DNA from: Bacteroidales bacterium
Lineage (GTDB): Bacteria; Bacteroidota; Bacteroidia; Bacteroidales; UBA932
Assembly: GCA_017529425.1 (NCBI GenBank)
Contig: JAFXNQ010000008.1
Coordinates: 1-45,699 of the forward strand
Direction: 5' to 3'
Length of the DNA: 45,699 nt
Below, piece by piece: positions 1 through 9,175 of the stretch. The translations under genes were made by a program, and so were the position numbers. The notes beneath the pieces are model-generated. The model had not been told where the DNA came from. It searched no databases and saw only the letters and a list, made by a program, of their open reading frames with translations. Position 1 is the stretch's first letter. Each line of letters starts with the position of its first letter.

Positions 1-223
1 CCTCGCCGCAGAAGGCGTAGTTGCTCCACCCAAACTCCTGCTTGGCAGAGGTCTCGCCCCAGGCAAAATAGTCGCCATACCCCTCCGGGGCATCCGCTCC
101 GAGATTGCACGAAGCCCACTTCACACTGAGGCCCAAATCCACCGCCTCTGGCTGCGCCTGCAGCGCGGCAGCCGGCAGGAATGCCAGCAGAATGGCAGCG
201 ACAGCAGCGACCGGCATCCTCAT
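1..223 (-). CDS. Secreted major-paralogous-domain protein, N-terminus only (partial)
   Basis: The minus-strand frame starts with ATG at 223 and stays open to the window edge, so only about 74 residues are visible. It begins with a Sec signal peptide (MRMPVAAVAAILLAFLPAAA, then LQAQ). The mature start reads EAVDLGLSVKWASCNLGA followed by GDYFAWGET, which I recognise as the opening of the Fibrobacter succinogenes major paralogous domain type (TIGR02145-like) common in Bacteroidota surface proteins. The start lies 2 bp after the stop of the ABM lipoprotein gene, so the two are probably co-transcribed. The same domain family forms the DGR target at the other end of this window. Its C-terminus, where a variable repeat would sit, is not in the window. 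The family call is firm; the function is unknown. Confidence 0.8.
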   Translation of the reverse strand, partial: MRMPVAAVAAILLAFLPAAALQAQPEAVDLGLSVKWASCNLGADAPEGYGDYFAWGETSAKQEFGWSNYAFCGE

Positions 224-225
224 GG

Positions 226-888
226 TTATTCTGCTTTATCAGTTGCCAGTTTAAAGCTCTCAACCTCCAGCGTACCGAGTTCCTGTATCTGGGGCACCAG
301 GCGGGTAAAGTGCTCTGCAGCGGAGTGTTTGTCCAGAGACTCGTGATCTTTCCAGGTCTCGAAGATGAGCATCTTGCAAGGGTCGCTGCAACTGATAAAG
401 AGATCGTACGCGATGTTGCCTTCGTCATTGAGAGAGCTGGCCACCAGTTCTTTGCAAAGCTCTATCACCGCCTCGCGGGTCTCTTCTGTCACGGTAGTGG
501 GGCAGTTGAGACGCAACACATATTCGCCCTCGGGCTCAGCGCCTGCCTGCATCTGTTGGAGCACCGTATTAGCCAGCTTAGAGGTTTGGGGAGCTATCTG
601 GGCAAAATGCTCGCTGGCAGCGTGTTTATCCAACGCTTCCTGGCTCTCCCAAGTCTCAAAAATGAGCAGTTTGGTGGAGTCTGTGGCGCTCTCCATCAGG
701 TCAAAGGCGATGTTGCCCTCGTCCTGCAGCGACGCCTCAACGTGCTGCATGCACAATTCGATGTACTGGTCGCGGTTTTCGGGGCTTACAGTTACGAGGC
801 AGTTGAGACGCAGAGGGCCTTCTGCCTTCTTGGGTGCACAGGATACCAGCGCTACAAGCGCGATGGTTGCAATGAGGATTCTTTTCAT
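226..888 (-). CDS. Lipoprotein with two tandem ABM (quinol-monooxygenase-like) domains
   Basis: A 220-residue protein. I place the start at ATG 888 because it gives a clean lipoprotein signal, MKRILIATIALVALVSC; the frame is open further upstream but that part lacks signal character. After the Cys come two homologous modules of about 95 residues, each with LRLNC, a long helix, DEGNIA(F/Y)DL, LIFETW and (S/A)AEHF. This is the pattern of the antibiotic biosynthesis monooxygenase (ABM, PF03992) dimeric ferredoxin-like fold, here fused in tandem so that one chain could form the usual dimer. Known relatives include YgiN-type quinone monooxygenases and heme-degrading enzymes; the substrate cannot be read from the sequence. 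It sits between a DUF4832-like lipoprotein gene and the paralogous-domain gene, all on the minus strand. Confidence 0.85.
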   Translation of the reverse strand: MKRILIATIALVALVSCAPKKAEGPLRLNCLVTVSPENRDQYIELCMQHVEASLQDEGNIAFDLMESATDSTKLLIFETWESQEALDKHAASEHFAQIAPQTSKLANTVLQQMQAGAEPEGEYVLRLNCPTTVTEETREAVIELCKELVASSLNDEGNIAYDLFISCSDPCKMLIFETWKDHESLDKHSAAEHFTRLVPQIQELGTLEVESFKLATDKAE

Positions 889-904
889 AGTTATGATTTT
901 TAGT

Positions 905-2242
905 TTATAAATCTGCATCAAACTGAATCTTTTGGGTTGGGAGGATGTAGTCCGACTCGATGGTAACGTCGGTGCCGTCGGTAGCCCTGCCAAAGCTCAT
1001 CGTTATCTCATCACCGGGCAGCAACCCCTTGAGCGACGTCTTGCTGCGTTCGCCACCCACCGTAAGATACGCATCACGGTATATGGGCGCAACACCGGTA
1101 TTGGTAATGCGGGCCACCGTCTCGTCCCCCTTGACGGCCAGGTATGTGAGGGCAAAGTTGTATCCGCAGAAGATGCTGGCCTGCTTGAAGCGCTCTGCCG
1201 TGCCGTATTTGCCCGCCGGGGCATCATTGGCTATCATGAATGTTATGTGATACTTTCCGGCAGCCTCCTCCAACGTGACGCCGTACATGCCGTCGGGGTT
1301 CAGGAAATTACGCTGGTCGGCAGATGTATAGTAGCTGATCTCGCCACCACAGGCACCCCTCTGCCAGCGTATGCCCTTCCCCAGTGCGTTCCAGCACTCC
1401 TCGTTGTAGCCGGTCTCGTGTTCTTTGTGCATGAAGCTGTCGTCAAACAGGCCAAATGTAAGCGCCATCAGCTGTTCGTCACGCGCTATAGGGGTATAGT
1501 TGCTGTCGGCGGCATCAATCGATATCAGCCAGGGGATCTCAAGGAAGCCGTCGATATAGGTCAGGAACTCCTTCTGATAGTCGTGCGAGGGGAAGTTGAT
1601 CCCCAGCTTGAGGGGTGTGCCATAGATGTGGTACTCGCCCCAGTGACCGAAACCGACCTCCAGGAAGGCGATACGCGGGTCTTTCTTGTATACCTCATTA
1701 AAGTCGTAATAGAACTGCTTGGTGAACCACTGCAGCTCAGCATTGCTCCAATCGGCATAGTAGGTTGCGCCGTCCTCGTTCTTGTTGTAGGTCTCGTTGT
1801 AATCTTCCATCGCCTTGATGTAGTCTGGAACGGCGGTGGTGCCGGACTTGCCGTCCACATCACGGGAGCCGGGGTATTCGTAGCGGAAGCGCACCACGGC
1901 CTGGTGGTTGCGTGATGCCACATCGTTCAACCAGCTGTCAAACGAACTCCAGTCATACTGCAGTTTGCCGTCAACCTTCCCTTTCACCACCTTGCAAGGG
2001 AGACAATAGGCATATTCCAGGCTGATGGATTCGCCATATTTAGAGTTGCGGCTGCGGGCATTGTCGCTCCAGAGCACGAGGCCGGTGGAGGGCTGTACGG
2101 CATCCACAGTGCTCTTTATGCTGACATTGGTGTATCCTCCGGGCAGTATATCATCGATGGGAGGATTGTCCGGATCCGGATTGTTACATGCGCATGCGGC
2201 ACATCCGACCGCTATAATCAGGAAATAAAGTATACTTTTCAT
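905..2242 (-). CDS. DUF4832-like lipoprotein, putative glycan-active
   Basis: A 445-residue lipoprotein. ATG 2242 is preferred over the TTG four codons upstream because it yields MKSILYFLIIAVGCAACAC, a signal peptide with a lipobox. The body contains VVRFRYEYPG, EVGFGHWGEYHIYG and a C-terminal beta-rich domain (ITNTGVAPIYRDAYLTV). I associate these with DUF4832 proteins, which have a TIM-barrel glycosidase-like N-terminal part and a beta-sandwich at the C-terminus. The acidic residue in HWGE is a candidate catalytic site by analogy with glycoside hydrolases, but this is inference. The gene is divergent from the sialate esterase at 2284 and 16 bp upstream of the ABM lipoprotein on the same strand. 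Confidence 0.65.
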   Translation of the reverse strand: MKSILYFLIIAVGCAACACNNPDPDNPPIDDILPGGYTNVSIKSTVDAVQPSTGLVLWSDNARSRNSKYGESISLEYAYCLPCKVVKGKVDGKLQYDWSSFDSWLNDVASRNHQAVVRFRYEYPGSRDVDGKSGTTAVPDYIKAMEDYNETYNKNEDGATYYADWSNAELQWFTKQFYYDFNEVYKKDPRIAFLEVGFGHWGEYHIYGTPLKLGINFPSHDYQKEFLTYIDGFLEIPWLISIDAADSNYTPIARDEQLMALTFGLFDDSFMHKEHETGYNEECWNALGKGIRWQRGACGGEISYYTSADQRNFLNPDGMYGVTLEEAAGKYHITFMIANDAPAGKYGTAERFKQASIFCGYNFALTYLAVKGDETVARITNTGVAPIYRDAYLTVGGERSKTSLKGLLPGDEITMSFGRATDGTDVTIESDYILPTQKIQFDADL

Positions 2243-2283
2243 AACGGAAGCCAAGTTAAGAATAATATAGCTAACTTTGAGGT

Positions 2284-3738
2284 ATGAAACGGATTATTCT
2301 CATTTTTTCCTGCCTTATGGCATTTCTGGCCGCCAGGGCAGACGGATTGCGTATGCCGGGGTTTTTTAGTGACAATATGGTGCTTCAGCAGAATGCTGAC
2401 GCCAATATCTGGGGTTGGGCCGACGCCGGTGCAACCGTAAAAGTAAAAGTTTCATGGAACAAGGCTGCCTACAAGGCCGTTGCCGGCAAAGATGGCTTGT
2501 GGAAGGTTGCGGTGGCTACACCCGCGGCTTCGTTTACCCCTCAGACGGTCACCGTCTCCTGCGGCAAAGAGAAGTTTTCGCTGGCAAACCTGCTCATCGG
2601 CGAGGTCTGGCTCTGCAGCGGACAGTCCAACATGGAGATGCCCATGAACGGCTGGAACTTCCAGCCCATCGAAAACGGCGGTGAGGATATGCGCGATGCA
2701 CGTCACTACCCCGGACTGAGAATGGTGATGATTAAAAAGGCGACCTCCGAGACCCCTATGGAAGATGCCTCCGGCGAGTGGTGGACCACCGACAGCGGCC
2801 GTATAGGCGAATTCAGCGCCACCGCGTATTACTTTGGCAGGGAGCTGACCCGCGAACTGGGCGTACCCGTAGGCCTGATTGTCCCTTGCTGGGGCGGCAC
2901 AATGATAGAGTGCTGGATGGACCGCGAGACCCTGACTAAGGGTGGGATCAAAGGTGAGGATGTGGACAAAGATATCCAGGAGAACAAAGACTCCACCCCC
3001 TGGTTTACCTGCACCCTGATGTACAACGCAATGATTTATCCGCTGCGCAACTACACAATAAACGGCTTTATCTGGTATCAGGGATGCTCCAACGTGGGCA
3101 GAATTAATGTACAGGACTATGCAAAGCTGCAGGCCGCTATGGTCACCAAATGGAGAGAACTCTTTGGCCGGGGCGACTTGCCTTTCTACTATGTGCAGAT
3201 TGCCCCCCACCCCTATTCTCCCAATGGCGATTCCGGTCTGGCACCGATCCTTCGCGACCGTCAGAAAGCTGCCGCCACCCTCGTGCCCAATAGTGCTATG
3301 ATAGGCACCAGCGACCTGGTGTACGAATTTGAGAAAGGGATAATCCATCCCCGCAAAAAAGCCGAGATTGGCGAGCGTTTGGCATATCTGGCTCTTGAAA
3401 AATGGTACGGCTTCAAGAACTACGGCAGCGACTGCCCCGATTTTGTCAAAGCCACCTTTGAGGGCCCCAACGCCATCGTGTACCTTAAAAACTGTGGCAG
3501 CGGATTGCATTCCGACATGGGCTGGGAGTTCAAAGGCGTTACCGGATTCGAGGTTGCCGGAGAGGACAAGGTGTGGTATCCCGCAACCATCACCGGCACC
3601 GACGGCACCAGCATCGGCTGCACCGCACCTGAGGTTCCCGAACCCAAATACGTCCGCTACCTCTGGCACGATTTCGCCCTCGGCCACATCTGGAACAGTT
3701 TCCGCCTCCCCCTGCTGCCGTTCACCACGGAGGAGTAA
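2284..3738 (+). CDS. Sialate O-acetylesterase, secreted
   Basis: A 484-residue SGNH-fold carbohydrate esterase with signal peptide MKRIILIFSCLMAFLAARAD. The family opening LRMPGFFSDNMVLQQ is present. The nucleophile motif GQSNM puts Ser at residue 115, and the downstream IHP places the likely catalytic His near residue 355. The block FIWYQGCSN matches the family consensus IWYQGESN except for Cys in place of Glu, a small oddity. Known relatives remove O-acetyl groups from sialic acids or plant glycans, allowing later glycosidases to act. It is divergent from the DUF4832-like lipoprotein gene. A TAACTTTG box at 2272-2279 lies just before the start but no good -33 element accompanies it. Confidence 0.93.
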   Translation: MKRIILIFSCLMAFLAARADGLRMPGFFSDNMVLQQNADANIWGWADAGATVKVKVSWNKAAYKAVAGKDGLWKVAVATPAASFTPQTVTVSCGKEKFSLANLLIGEVWLCSGQSNMEMPMNGWNFQPIENGGEDMRDARHYPGLRMVMIKKATSETPMEDASGEWWTTDSGRIGEFSATAYYFGRELTRELGVPVGLIVPCWGGTMIECWMDRETLTKGGIKGEDVDKDIQENKDSTPWFTCTLMYNAMIYPLRNYTINGFIWYQGCSNVGRINVQDYAKLQAAMVTKWRELFGRGDLPFYYVQIAPHPYSPNGDSGLAPILRDRQKAAATLVPNSAMIGTSDLVYEFEKGIIHPRKKAEIGERLAYLALEKWYGFKNYGSDCPDFVKATFEGPNAIVYLKNCGSGLHSDMGWEFKGVTGFEVAGEDKVWYPATITGTDGTSIGCTAPEVPEPKYVRYLWHDFALGHIWNSFRLPLLPFTTEE

Positions 3739-3847
3739 AGCGTGCGACAACTTAGGGTTGTTCCTTTTTAGCGCTCGTCACGGATGAGTCGCTTGCGAGG
3801 TCCCCCGTCTCTGGGTCGATCTTGCACGCTTATTTATGGCATCCGCT

Positions 3848-3967
3848 GGACGAGGTCCCATTGGGGATGGGGGGATCTCGTCCACCTTCTTTTTGCAACC
3901 GCCTGGTTTAGTGAGTGTTGCATTTTTGAGATGGACGAGGTGGCGGCCTTTTGAAGGGACCTCGTCC
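3848..3967. repeat. Two related inverted repeats in the esterase-serpin gap
   Basis: The 305-bp gap between the converging esterase and serpin genes holds no convincing gene. It contains four copies of GGACGAG or its complement. GGACGAGGTCCC at 3848-3859 faces GGGATCTCGTCC at 3872-3883 (one mismatch), and GGACGAGGT at 3933-3941 faces ACCTCGTCC at 3959-3967 (perfect). Each pair could form a hairpin. Either may serve as a terminator for the converging genes, though neither has a clear T-run, so a small dispersed palindromic repeat is equally possible. Confidence 0.6.
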
Positions 3968-4043
3968 ACTTTGACCATCCAATCCGAAATAGACCTGCCG
4001 AAACTTGCACCGACAAGGTCTTCTTCACTTTGATGGGTAGCCC

Positions 4044-5300
4044 CTAGAACGACTGCTTGATGCCGGCAAAAAGGATGGCGCCGGTAGAACGCTCGCTGAT
4101 AAAGTAGATAAACGGGCGGTCTGCCTTGAAATAGAAGGTGTCGCCGCCGGGGCCGACGCTGGTCACACGCATCCCTACATAAGTTACGGCAGCCGCCTCG
4201 GTACCCTCTTCATCAACTTTGATCTTTGCCTTGTGGCGGATCTCGTCTATGCAGAGCGGAGTGTAGCTCATTGCAGAGAAGTCCGCTGCGCCGGTGAAAG
4301 CTTTTTCCATGCCCATGTCCTTCAGAATATCTATGCAAAGCTTTTCGGCAGCGTATTCCTCCTCAAATTTGGGCATGGAGAAATATGTGCGGTAGGATTT
4401 GCCGCCATTGCGGTAATCGTACCAGGTATCGGCATCCAGGCCGGAGAGAACCTTCTCCGGAGTGACACCTGTACGGGGTACCACAATCGTCATTGCAAAG
4501 GCACCGTTGCCGTATGGCACACTCATCGCCTCAACATATTCATCGTTATAAACACGTGCATTGTCAAAGGTGTTGTTCATGAAGGTGGTGGTCACCTTCT
4601 TGCCGTCGCGGCAGGTGAATTTATCCTGAGTGTTCAGATCCTTGTCAAACGGATCTTCCCATATTCCCTTGAAATAGATGGCGTTCATAAGAGCCACCAC
4701 GGTGCTCTCGGACACTTCGTCCACTATTTTTTCAATCATTCCGTGAGTCTTGTCGTTGCACCATCCGTTGACATGGCCGGTGGCGGTTTTGACGTCATCG
4801 GGCAGGGTGCGCACCTCTGCGAAGAAGCTCGCCTTTATATCGTCTGTGTAACCATCCTTTATCTCAATTGGACTCTTTGACCAGAAAGAATTGGCAATTT
4901 CAAAGGTAGTAGTGTTGTCCACGTCCTGGAGGGCGGGAATCAGTGTCCGGTAAAAGCCGCCCACATCCTCTCCGGTGAAGGTGTCAAAACCCAGTGCGGA
5001 GTACATCTCCTTCTGGGTGTCGCCAGCCGCTCCGGCCGCAGTCATCGCCAGAACCATCTGTATGCTGAAGGGGGAGAGAAAGAGGCTCTTGCCCTCCGCC
5101 TCCTTTGCGCACGCCGCCTCAAGAAAGTCAAAAGTGAAGGAGTTTGCGTTGTATCCAATCTGCTGCTGCACCTTTGTCAGGGCGATATCCTCACGCTCCT
5201 TGGGGGTCTTGCCATTACCTCCACCCTCTTCCAGGCCGCATGCGGTAAAGAGAGTCGCTGCCATCATCAGTATATTGCAAATAATCATTGTCCTTTTCAT
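4044..5300 (-). CDS. Serpin family lipoprotein (serine/cysteine protease inhibitor)
   Basis: A 418-residue protein with lipobox signal MKRTMIICNILMMAATLFTAC. Serpin hallmarks run through it: SLFLSPFSIQMVLAMTAAGA, LMNAIYFKGIWEDPFD, MSVPYGNGAFAMTIVVP and the C-terminal DRPFIYFI. The hinge of the reactive-centre loop reads EEGTEAAAVT (about residues 364-373). Small residues there are typical of inhibitory serpins, which trap proteases by loop insertion. The scissile bond would lie about 15 residues further on, in the TSVGPGG area, but I cannot fix the target protease. As a surface or periplasmic lipoprotein it could protect the cell against host or competitor proteases. It is convergent with the sialate esterase and divergent from the AlbA gene at 5376. 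Confidence 0.95.
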   Translation of the reverse strand: MKRTMIICNILMMAATLFTACGLEEGGGNGKTPKEREDIALTKVQQQIGYNANSFTFDFLEAACAKEAEGKSLFLSPFSIQMVLAMTAAGAAGDTQKEMYSALGFDTFTGEDVGGFYRTLIPALQDVDNTTTFEIANSFWSKSPIEIKDGYTDDIKASFFAEVRTLPDDVKTATGHVNGWCNDKTHGMIEKIVDEVSESTVVALMNAIYFKGIWEDPFDKDLNTQDKFTCRDGKKVTTTFMNNTFDNARVYNDEYVEAMSVPYGNGAFAMTIVVPRTGVTPEKVLSGLDADTWYDYRNGGKSYRTYFSMPKFEEEYAAEKLCIDILKDMGMEKAFTGAADFSAMSYTPLCIDEIRHKAKIKVDEEGTEAAAVTYVGMRVTSVGPGGDTFYFKADRPFIYFISERSTGAILFAGIKQSF

Positions 5301-5375
5301 AGTGGTTCCGTTTCACGTAAAATGCAAAACTGTGCCAAAATTAACAATTTGCCGTTTATTTAGTACCTTAGCACT

Positions 5376-5981
5376 ATGCATCCGCTGGACGAAATGATTG
5401 CGGAGGGCGAACACCTCCACCAGGATTTCAAGTATTTCCTCTCCGATGCGCGCAAGATTGCACGCAGCGTGGCGGCTTTTGCCAATACCGACGGCGGGCG
5501 GTTGCTGATTGGCGTGAAGGACAACGGCAAGGTGGTGGGCATCAAGAACGATGAGGACATCCACATGATAGAGGCGGCGGCGCAGGTTTTCTGCAAGCCT
5601 GAAGTGGATTATGAACCGCGGATTTGGGAGTATGGCACACGGCGGGTGCTGGAGGTATGGATAGAGCCGAGTCCTCGCGCACCCCACACCGCCCCGGACG
5701 AGAACGGCAAGCCCACGGTATATATCCGCAAGGCGGATGAGAACAAGGTGGCAAGCGCGGTGGAACGGCGGTATCTGGAGCTCAAGTTTGCTCAGGAACC
5801 GGTAGCTCTGGTTGTCTCCAAACCGCAGCAGCGCATTTTGGATTACTTTGCAGCGCACAATCTCCCATTCGAGCCTGGATACCGCTACGATATCCCCCGC
5901 ATAGCCTTCAGCTGCCTGATGAGCGAACGGGAGTGCACAGATGCTATCTGCAAGGTAATATTATTGAATGAAACTATTTGA
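5376..5981 (+). CDS. AlbA_2 (Schlafen-type) domain protein
   Basis: A 201-residue protein starting at ATG 5376. Residues 9-120 form an AlbA_2 domain (PF04326) with the signature [21 protein letters not shown], where the AFANTDGG and GV.D.G elements are diagnostic. The C-terminal 60 residues (KPQQRILDYFAAH onward) look like a winged-helix segment. AlbA_2 proteins are usually nucleic-acid-associated regulators or nucleases, with functions mostly unproven. Its TGA stop lies 2 bp before the rhamnosidase ATG, so it is probably translationally coupled and may belong to that glycan-degradation unit. A diverged piece of this gene, or of a close paralogue, is embedded in the chimeric scar at about 9499-9725. 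Confidence 0.85.
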   Translation: MHPLDEMIAEGEHLHQDFKYFLSDARKIARSVAAFANTDGGRLLIGVKDNGKVVGIKNDEDIHMIEAAAQVFCKPEVDYEPRIWEYGTRRVLEVWIEPSPRAPHTAPDENGKPTVYIRKADENKVASAVERRYLELKFAQEPVALVVSKPQQRILDYFAAHNLPFEPGYRYDIPRIAFSCLMSERECTDAICKVILLNETI

Positions 5982-5983
5982 TT

Positions 5984-8209
5984 ATGAAAAAGATACTCTA
6001 TTTGATAGCCGCTACTGCCATTATCTGTACCGTTATACCATCCTGCGGTGCCCGCTCCGGATTATCCGGCTCTGCCATTGCCCCGTCTGCCTTGAGGACA
6101 GACTTGATGGAACATACAGAAAAGGACTTTGGTGAAGGGTGTGCTCTGATTGGGTCCAGCCGGCCTCAGTTTTCTTGGATTGTGCCCTCCATTGGAGATG
6201 GTACGCTGCAAGAGTCCTATAGGATTATCTTGAACAGACCTCTTGAGGCAAATGCAGAGGCCCCCGGGATCTCTGCAAAGCAGGTGTGGAACAGCGGCTG
6301 GGTTGAGAGCTCTGCCAGCGTGGCCGTCCCCTATGGCGGGCCGCAACTTGAACCCGGCAAAGATTATGAATGGTCGGTAGAATTGCGTCTGACAAATGCC
6401 TCCGGTAAACGTTTAAACACATCTAAAAGCGTTTATAAACGTTTTAAAACGGCTAGTGAGATGTCTGAGTATGCTACGCCAGCCTATCCACTTGTTGCAA
6501 AAGTGGATTCCTGCACATTAACCTTGAACGGCATCTGCGATTTTGGCAAAGCGGCGTTCGGAAAACTGCGGCTCACGCTGACTTCTGCCCGTGACGACAG
6601 CATTACCGTGATTATTGGCGAGCGGCTCAAGGATGGCCGCATAGAGCACACTCCCCGGGTAAGCTCCGTGGTTTATGACGAGATTGGCCTGAACGTGAAG
6701 GCGGGCACCCATACATATCTGGTAGAACCCAACCGCGACGTGCGCAACACCGGGCCGATGGCGGTGCCCCTGCCAGAATATGTCGGGGTAGTTGCGCCGT
6801 TCAGATACTGTTCCATAGATGGCGTTCCCGTCACAGAAGGCCAGTCCGGATCCTCTCCCTCAGGCGATCTTCCCGCCATCGTCAAGGCAGAGCGCATCAG
6901 CTACCACTATCCGTTCAACCAGGAGGCCGCCCATTTCCGCTGCAGCAACGATACGCTGAACGCTATCTGGGACCTCTGCCACTACAGCCTGGAGCCCTGT
7001 TCGTTCACCGGCATCTGGGTGGACGGCAACCGTGAGCGCATCCCCTATGAATATGACGCCCTCATAGCGCAGCTCTGCCATTACGCCGGCGATGCGGAGT
7101 ATTCCATAGACCGCCGCACATTGGAGTGGCTGCTGGCCAAGCCCACCTGGCCCACAGAGTGGATCCTCTACGCCGTGGAGATTGCATGGAACGATTTCCT
7201 CTGGACGGGCGACAGCCGCGCGCTAAAGGCCAATTACGATATTCTCAAGGCCCACAGCCTGGACGCCCTGCGCAGGGGCAACGGACTTATATCCACCAAG
7301 GCGGGGCAGACGCCAGCATTCCTGGCCAGCATCAACCGCACCGGAGATATCACCGATATAGTGGACTGGCCGCACAACGGCATCGAAGATGACGGGTTTG
7401 TCTATACCGACTTCAATGCCGTGGTAAATGCCCTCTACTATCGCACGCTGCTGCGTCTGGCAGATATCGCCCAGGTGCTCGCGAAAGAGAATTCAGAGGG
7501 GTACACCCAACTCACAGGCCCCTATGCCGCCGACGCAGCCCGCTTCCGCAGCGAGGCGGTGGAGACGCGCGCCGCGTTCCGCAAATTGTTCTACGATGCT
7601 GGCCGCGGAGTTGTCTGTGACGGCATCGGCATAGACCACGCATCGCTGCACTCCAACATGATGGCGATTCTCTGCGGCCTGCTGGAGCAAGAAGAGATTC
7701 CCGCTGCGGCCGATTTTGTGGAGTCGCGCGGACTGATGTGCAGCATCTTCGGGGCTCACAACATGCTGGAGGCGCTCTACGCCGCCGGCCGTGGCGACGC
7801 CGCCCTGCGACTGATGACCAACCCCAGCATGCGAGGCTGGTATAACGGCATCAGACTGGGTACGACCATCACCCTGGAGGCATGGGACGACAGCTTCAAG
7901 CCCAACCAGGACTGGAACCATATAGCCGGTGCAGCGCCCGGCAACGCCATCCCCTTTGGCCTGATGGGTATCCGCCCCGTAGAGCCGGGCTTCGCCAGGG
8001 CAGAGATCCGGCCCCAGATTGGTGACCTGGAATGGGCTGAGATGAGACTCCCCACCATCCGGGGCAACATAGAAATGCGTATCGACGGGAAATCCCTCAG
8101 GGTCACCATCCCCGCCAACATGACCGCCGACATCTGGCTCCCCAACAAACGGGGTACGATGACCCGCACCACCGTCGGCAGCGGCACCCACAAGTTCAAA
8201 ATGAAGTAA
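5984..8209 (+). CDS. Alpha-L-rhamnosidase (GH78-like) lipoprotein
   Basis: A 741-residue protein. ATG 5984 is chosen over the in-frame TTG at 5978, giving lipobox signal MKKILYLIAATAIICTVIPSC. The N-terminal part has beta-sandwich character (FSWIVPS; WNSGWVESSASVAVPYGGPQ; YEWSVEL). The (alpha/alpha)6 catalytic part includes FTGIWVDGNRERIPYEYDA, WPTEWILYAVEIAWNDFLWTG, VDWPHNGIEDDGFVYTDFNA and TTITLEAWDDSF followed by DWNHIAGAAP. The acidic residues in these blocks match the GH78 active-site regions, though the exact catalytic pair is not assigned here. The C-terminal jelly-roll ends near VTIPANMTADIWLP. It releases terminal alpha-L-rhamnose from plant polysaccharides or glycosides. It is followed 17 bp later by the patatin gene. 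Two pieces of a related rhamnosidase gene occur in the scar at 9728-9955. Confidence 0.9.
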   Translation: MKKILYLIAATAIICTVIPSCGARSGLSGSAIAPSALRTDLMEHTEKDFGEGCALIGSSRPQFSWIVPSIGDGTLQESYRIILNRPLEANAEAPGISAKQVWNSGWVESSASVAVPYGGPQLEPGKDYEWSVELRLTNASGKRLNTSKSVYKRFKTASEMSEYATPAYPLVAKVDSCTLTLNGICDFGKAAFGKLRLTLTSARDDSITVIIGERLKDGRIEHTPRVSSVVYDEIGLNVKAGTHTYLVEPNRDVRNTGPMAVPLPEYVGVVAPFRYCSIDGVPVTEGQSGSSPSGDLPAIVKAERISYHYPFNQEAAHFRCSNDTLNAIWDLCHYSLEPCSFTGIWVDGNRERIPYEYDALIAQLCHYAGDAEYSIDRRTLEWLLAKPTWPTEWILYAVEIAWNDFLWTGDSRALKANYDILKAHSLDALRRGNGLISTKAGQTPAFLASINRTGDITDIVDWPHNGIEDDGFVYTDFNAVVNALYYRTLLRLADIAQVLAKENSEGYTQLTGPYAADAARFRSEAVETRAAFRKLFYDAGRGVVCDGIGIDHASLHSNMMAILCGLLEQEEIPAAADFVESRGLMCSIFGAHNMLEALYAAGRGDAALRLMTNPSMRGWYNGIRLGTTITLEAWDDSFKPNQDWNHIAGAAPGNAIPFGLMGIRPVEPGFARAEIRPQIGDLEWAEMRLPTIRGNIEMRIDGKSLRVTIPANMTADIWLPNKRGTMTRTTVGSGTHKFKMK

Positions 8210-8226
8210 CAACAACGTTTGTCTAT

Positions 8227-9144
8227 ATGAAACAGTATAAGATAGGCTTTGCCTTCAGTGGCGGTGGCGCCAAGGGGGCGGCACATTGCGGAGCGCTTCA
8301 GGCGTTTCATGAGTACGGCATCAAGGCAGATGTGGTGGCCGGCACCAGCGCCGGCAGCATAGCCGCAACACTATATGCCTCCGGCGTGGCACCAATCGAC
8401 ATGGCCAACATGTTTGCCACGCTCGATTTCAAGGACCTGCTGGGGGTTCAGAAGCTGCGCGGCGGCATCTTTGACACCAAGCCGCTGGTCAAGCATCTAC
8501 GCTCCATAATCCCCTATCAGAATCTGGAAGAGTTGCCGATTCCCGCCACGGTAGTGGCCACCAGCCTGGAGAGGGGGTGCGTCAAGTTCTTCTCTGAAGG
8601 CGAAATTGCCCCCAGGGTTGCGGCATCATGCTCCATCCCCATAGTCTATCAGCCCCAGAAGCTGGAGGGCGAGCATTATGTCGACGGCGGCGTGCTCATG
8701 AACCTGCCCGTCACCCCGATCCGTGATTGCTGCGAGAAGGTCATCGCCCTCAACCTGCACCACGCCGAGGTCATACCATACAAAGACCGACTCACCGGGG
8801 TCGCCTTGCGCTGCAGCGCCCTGATGTTCCTTTCTAACGTGATGATGGAGGCCACGCGGGCCGACACCTTTATCAATATTGACACTTCTGCCTATAGTGC
8901 CTACGACCTGAGCAAGGTCGAGACGTTGTTCCACATAGGCTACAACACCGCAGTCAAGCAACTTGAAGAGGCGGGCTACACGCGTGTCCTGCCCGCCGAA
9001 AAGCTCACATTCGCCCACAAGGAGAAGAAGCCCGATGCCGTCGCCGAGCTCAAGCTCAAAGCCCAGGAGATGATTCAGAAGTCAGAAGCCCTGCGTGTGG
9101 CCGCCGCCGACCTGGTATCAAAGGCGACCGGCAAAAAGGCCTGA
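8227..9144 (+). CDS. Patatin-like phospholipase (RssA-type)
   Basis: A 305-residue cytoplasmic-type protein with no signal peptide. Patatin landmarks are all present: oxyanion loop SGGGAKG at residues 11-17, nucleophile elbow GTSAGS with Ser41, and the dyad DGG with Asp153 (YVDGGVLMNLPV). The family hydrolyses acyl esters of phospholipids; small bacterial members of this size are usually called RssA-like. The C-terminal tail is rich in Lys, Ala and Glu and probably helical (DAVAELKLKAQEM). It follows the rhamnosidase by 17 bp on the same strand and probably shares its transcript. The physiological substrate is not evident. Confidence 0.93.
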   Translation: MKQYKIGFAFSGGGAKGAAHCGALQAFHEYGIKADVVAGTSAGSIAATLYASGVAPIDMANMFATLDFKDLLGVQKLRGGIFDTKPLVKHLRSIIPYQNLEELPIPATVVATSLERGCVKFFSEGEIAPRVAASCSIPIVYQPQKLEGEHYVDGGVLMNLPVTPIRDCCEKVIALNLHHAEVIPYKDRLTGVALRCSALMFLSNVMMEATRADTFINIDTSAYSAYDLSKVETLFHIGYNTAVKQLEEAGYTRVLPAEKLTFAHKEKKPDAVAELKLKAQEMIQKSEALRVAAADLVSKATGKKA

Positions 9145-9175
9145 CTTCAGCCACTGTTATTGTTGGATAGCTGCC

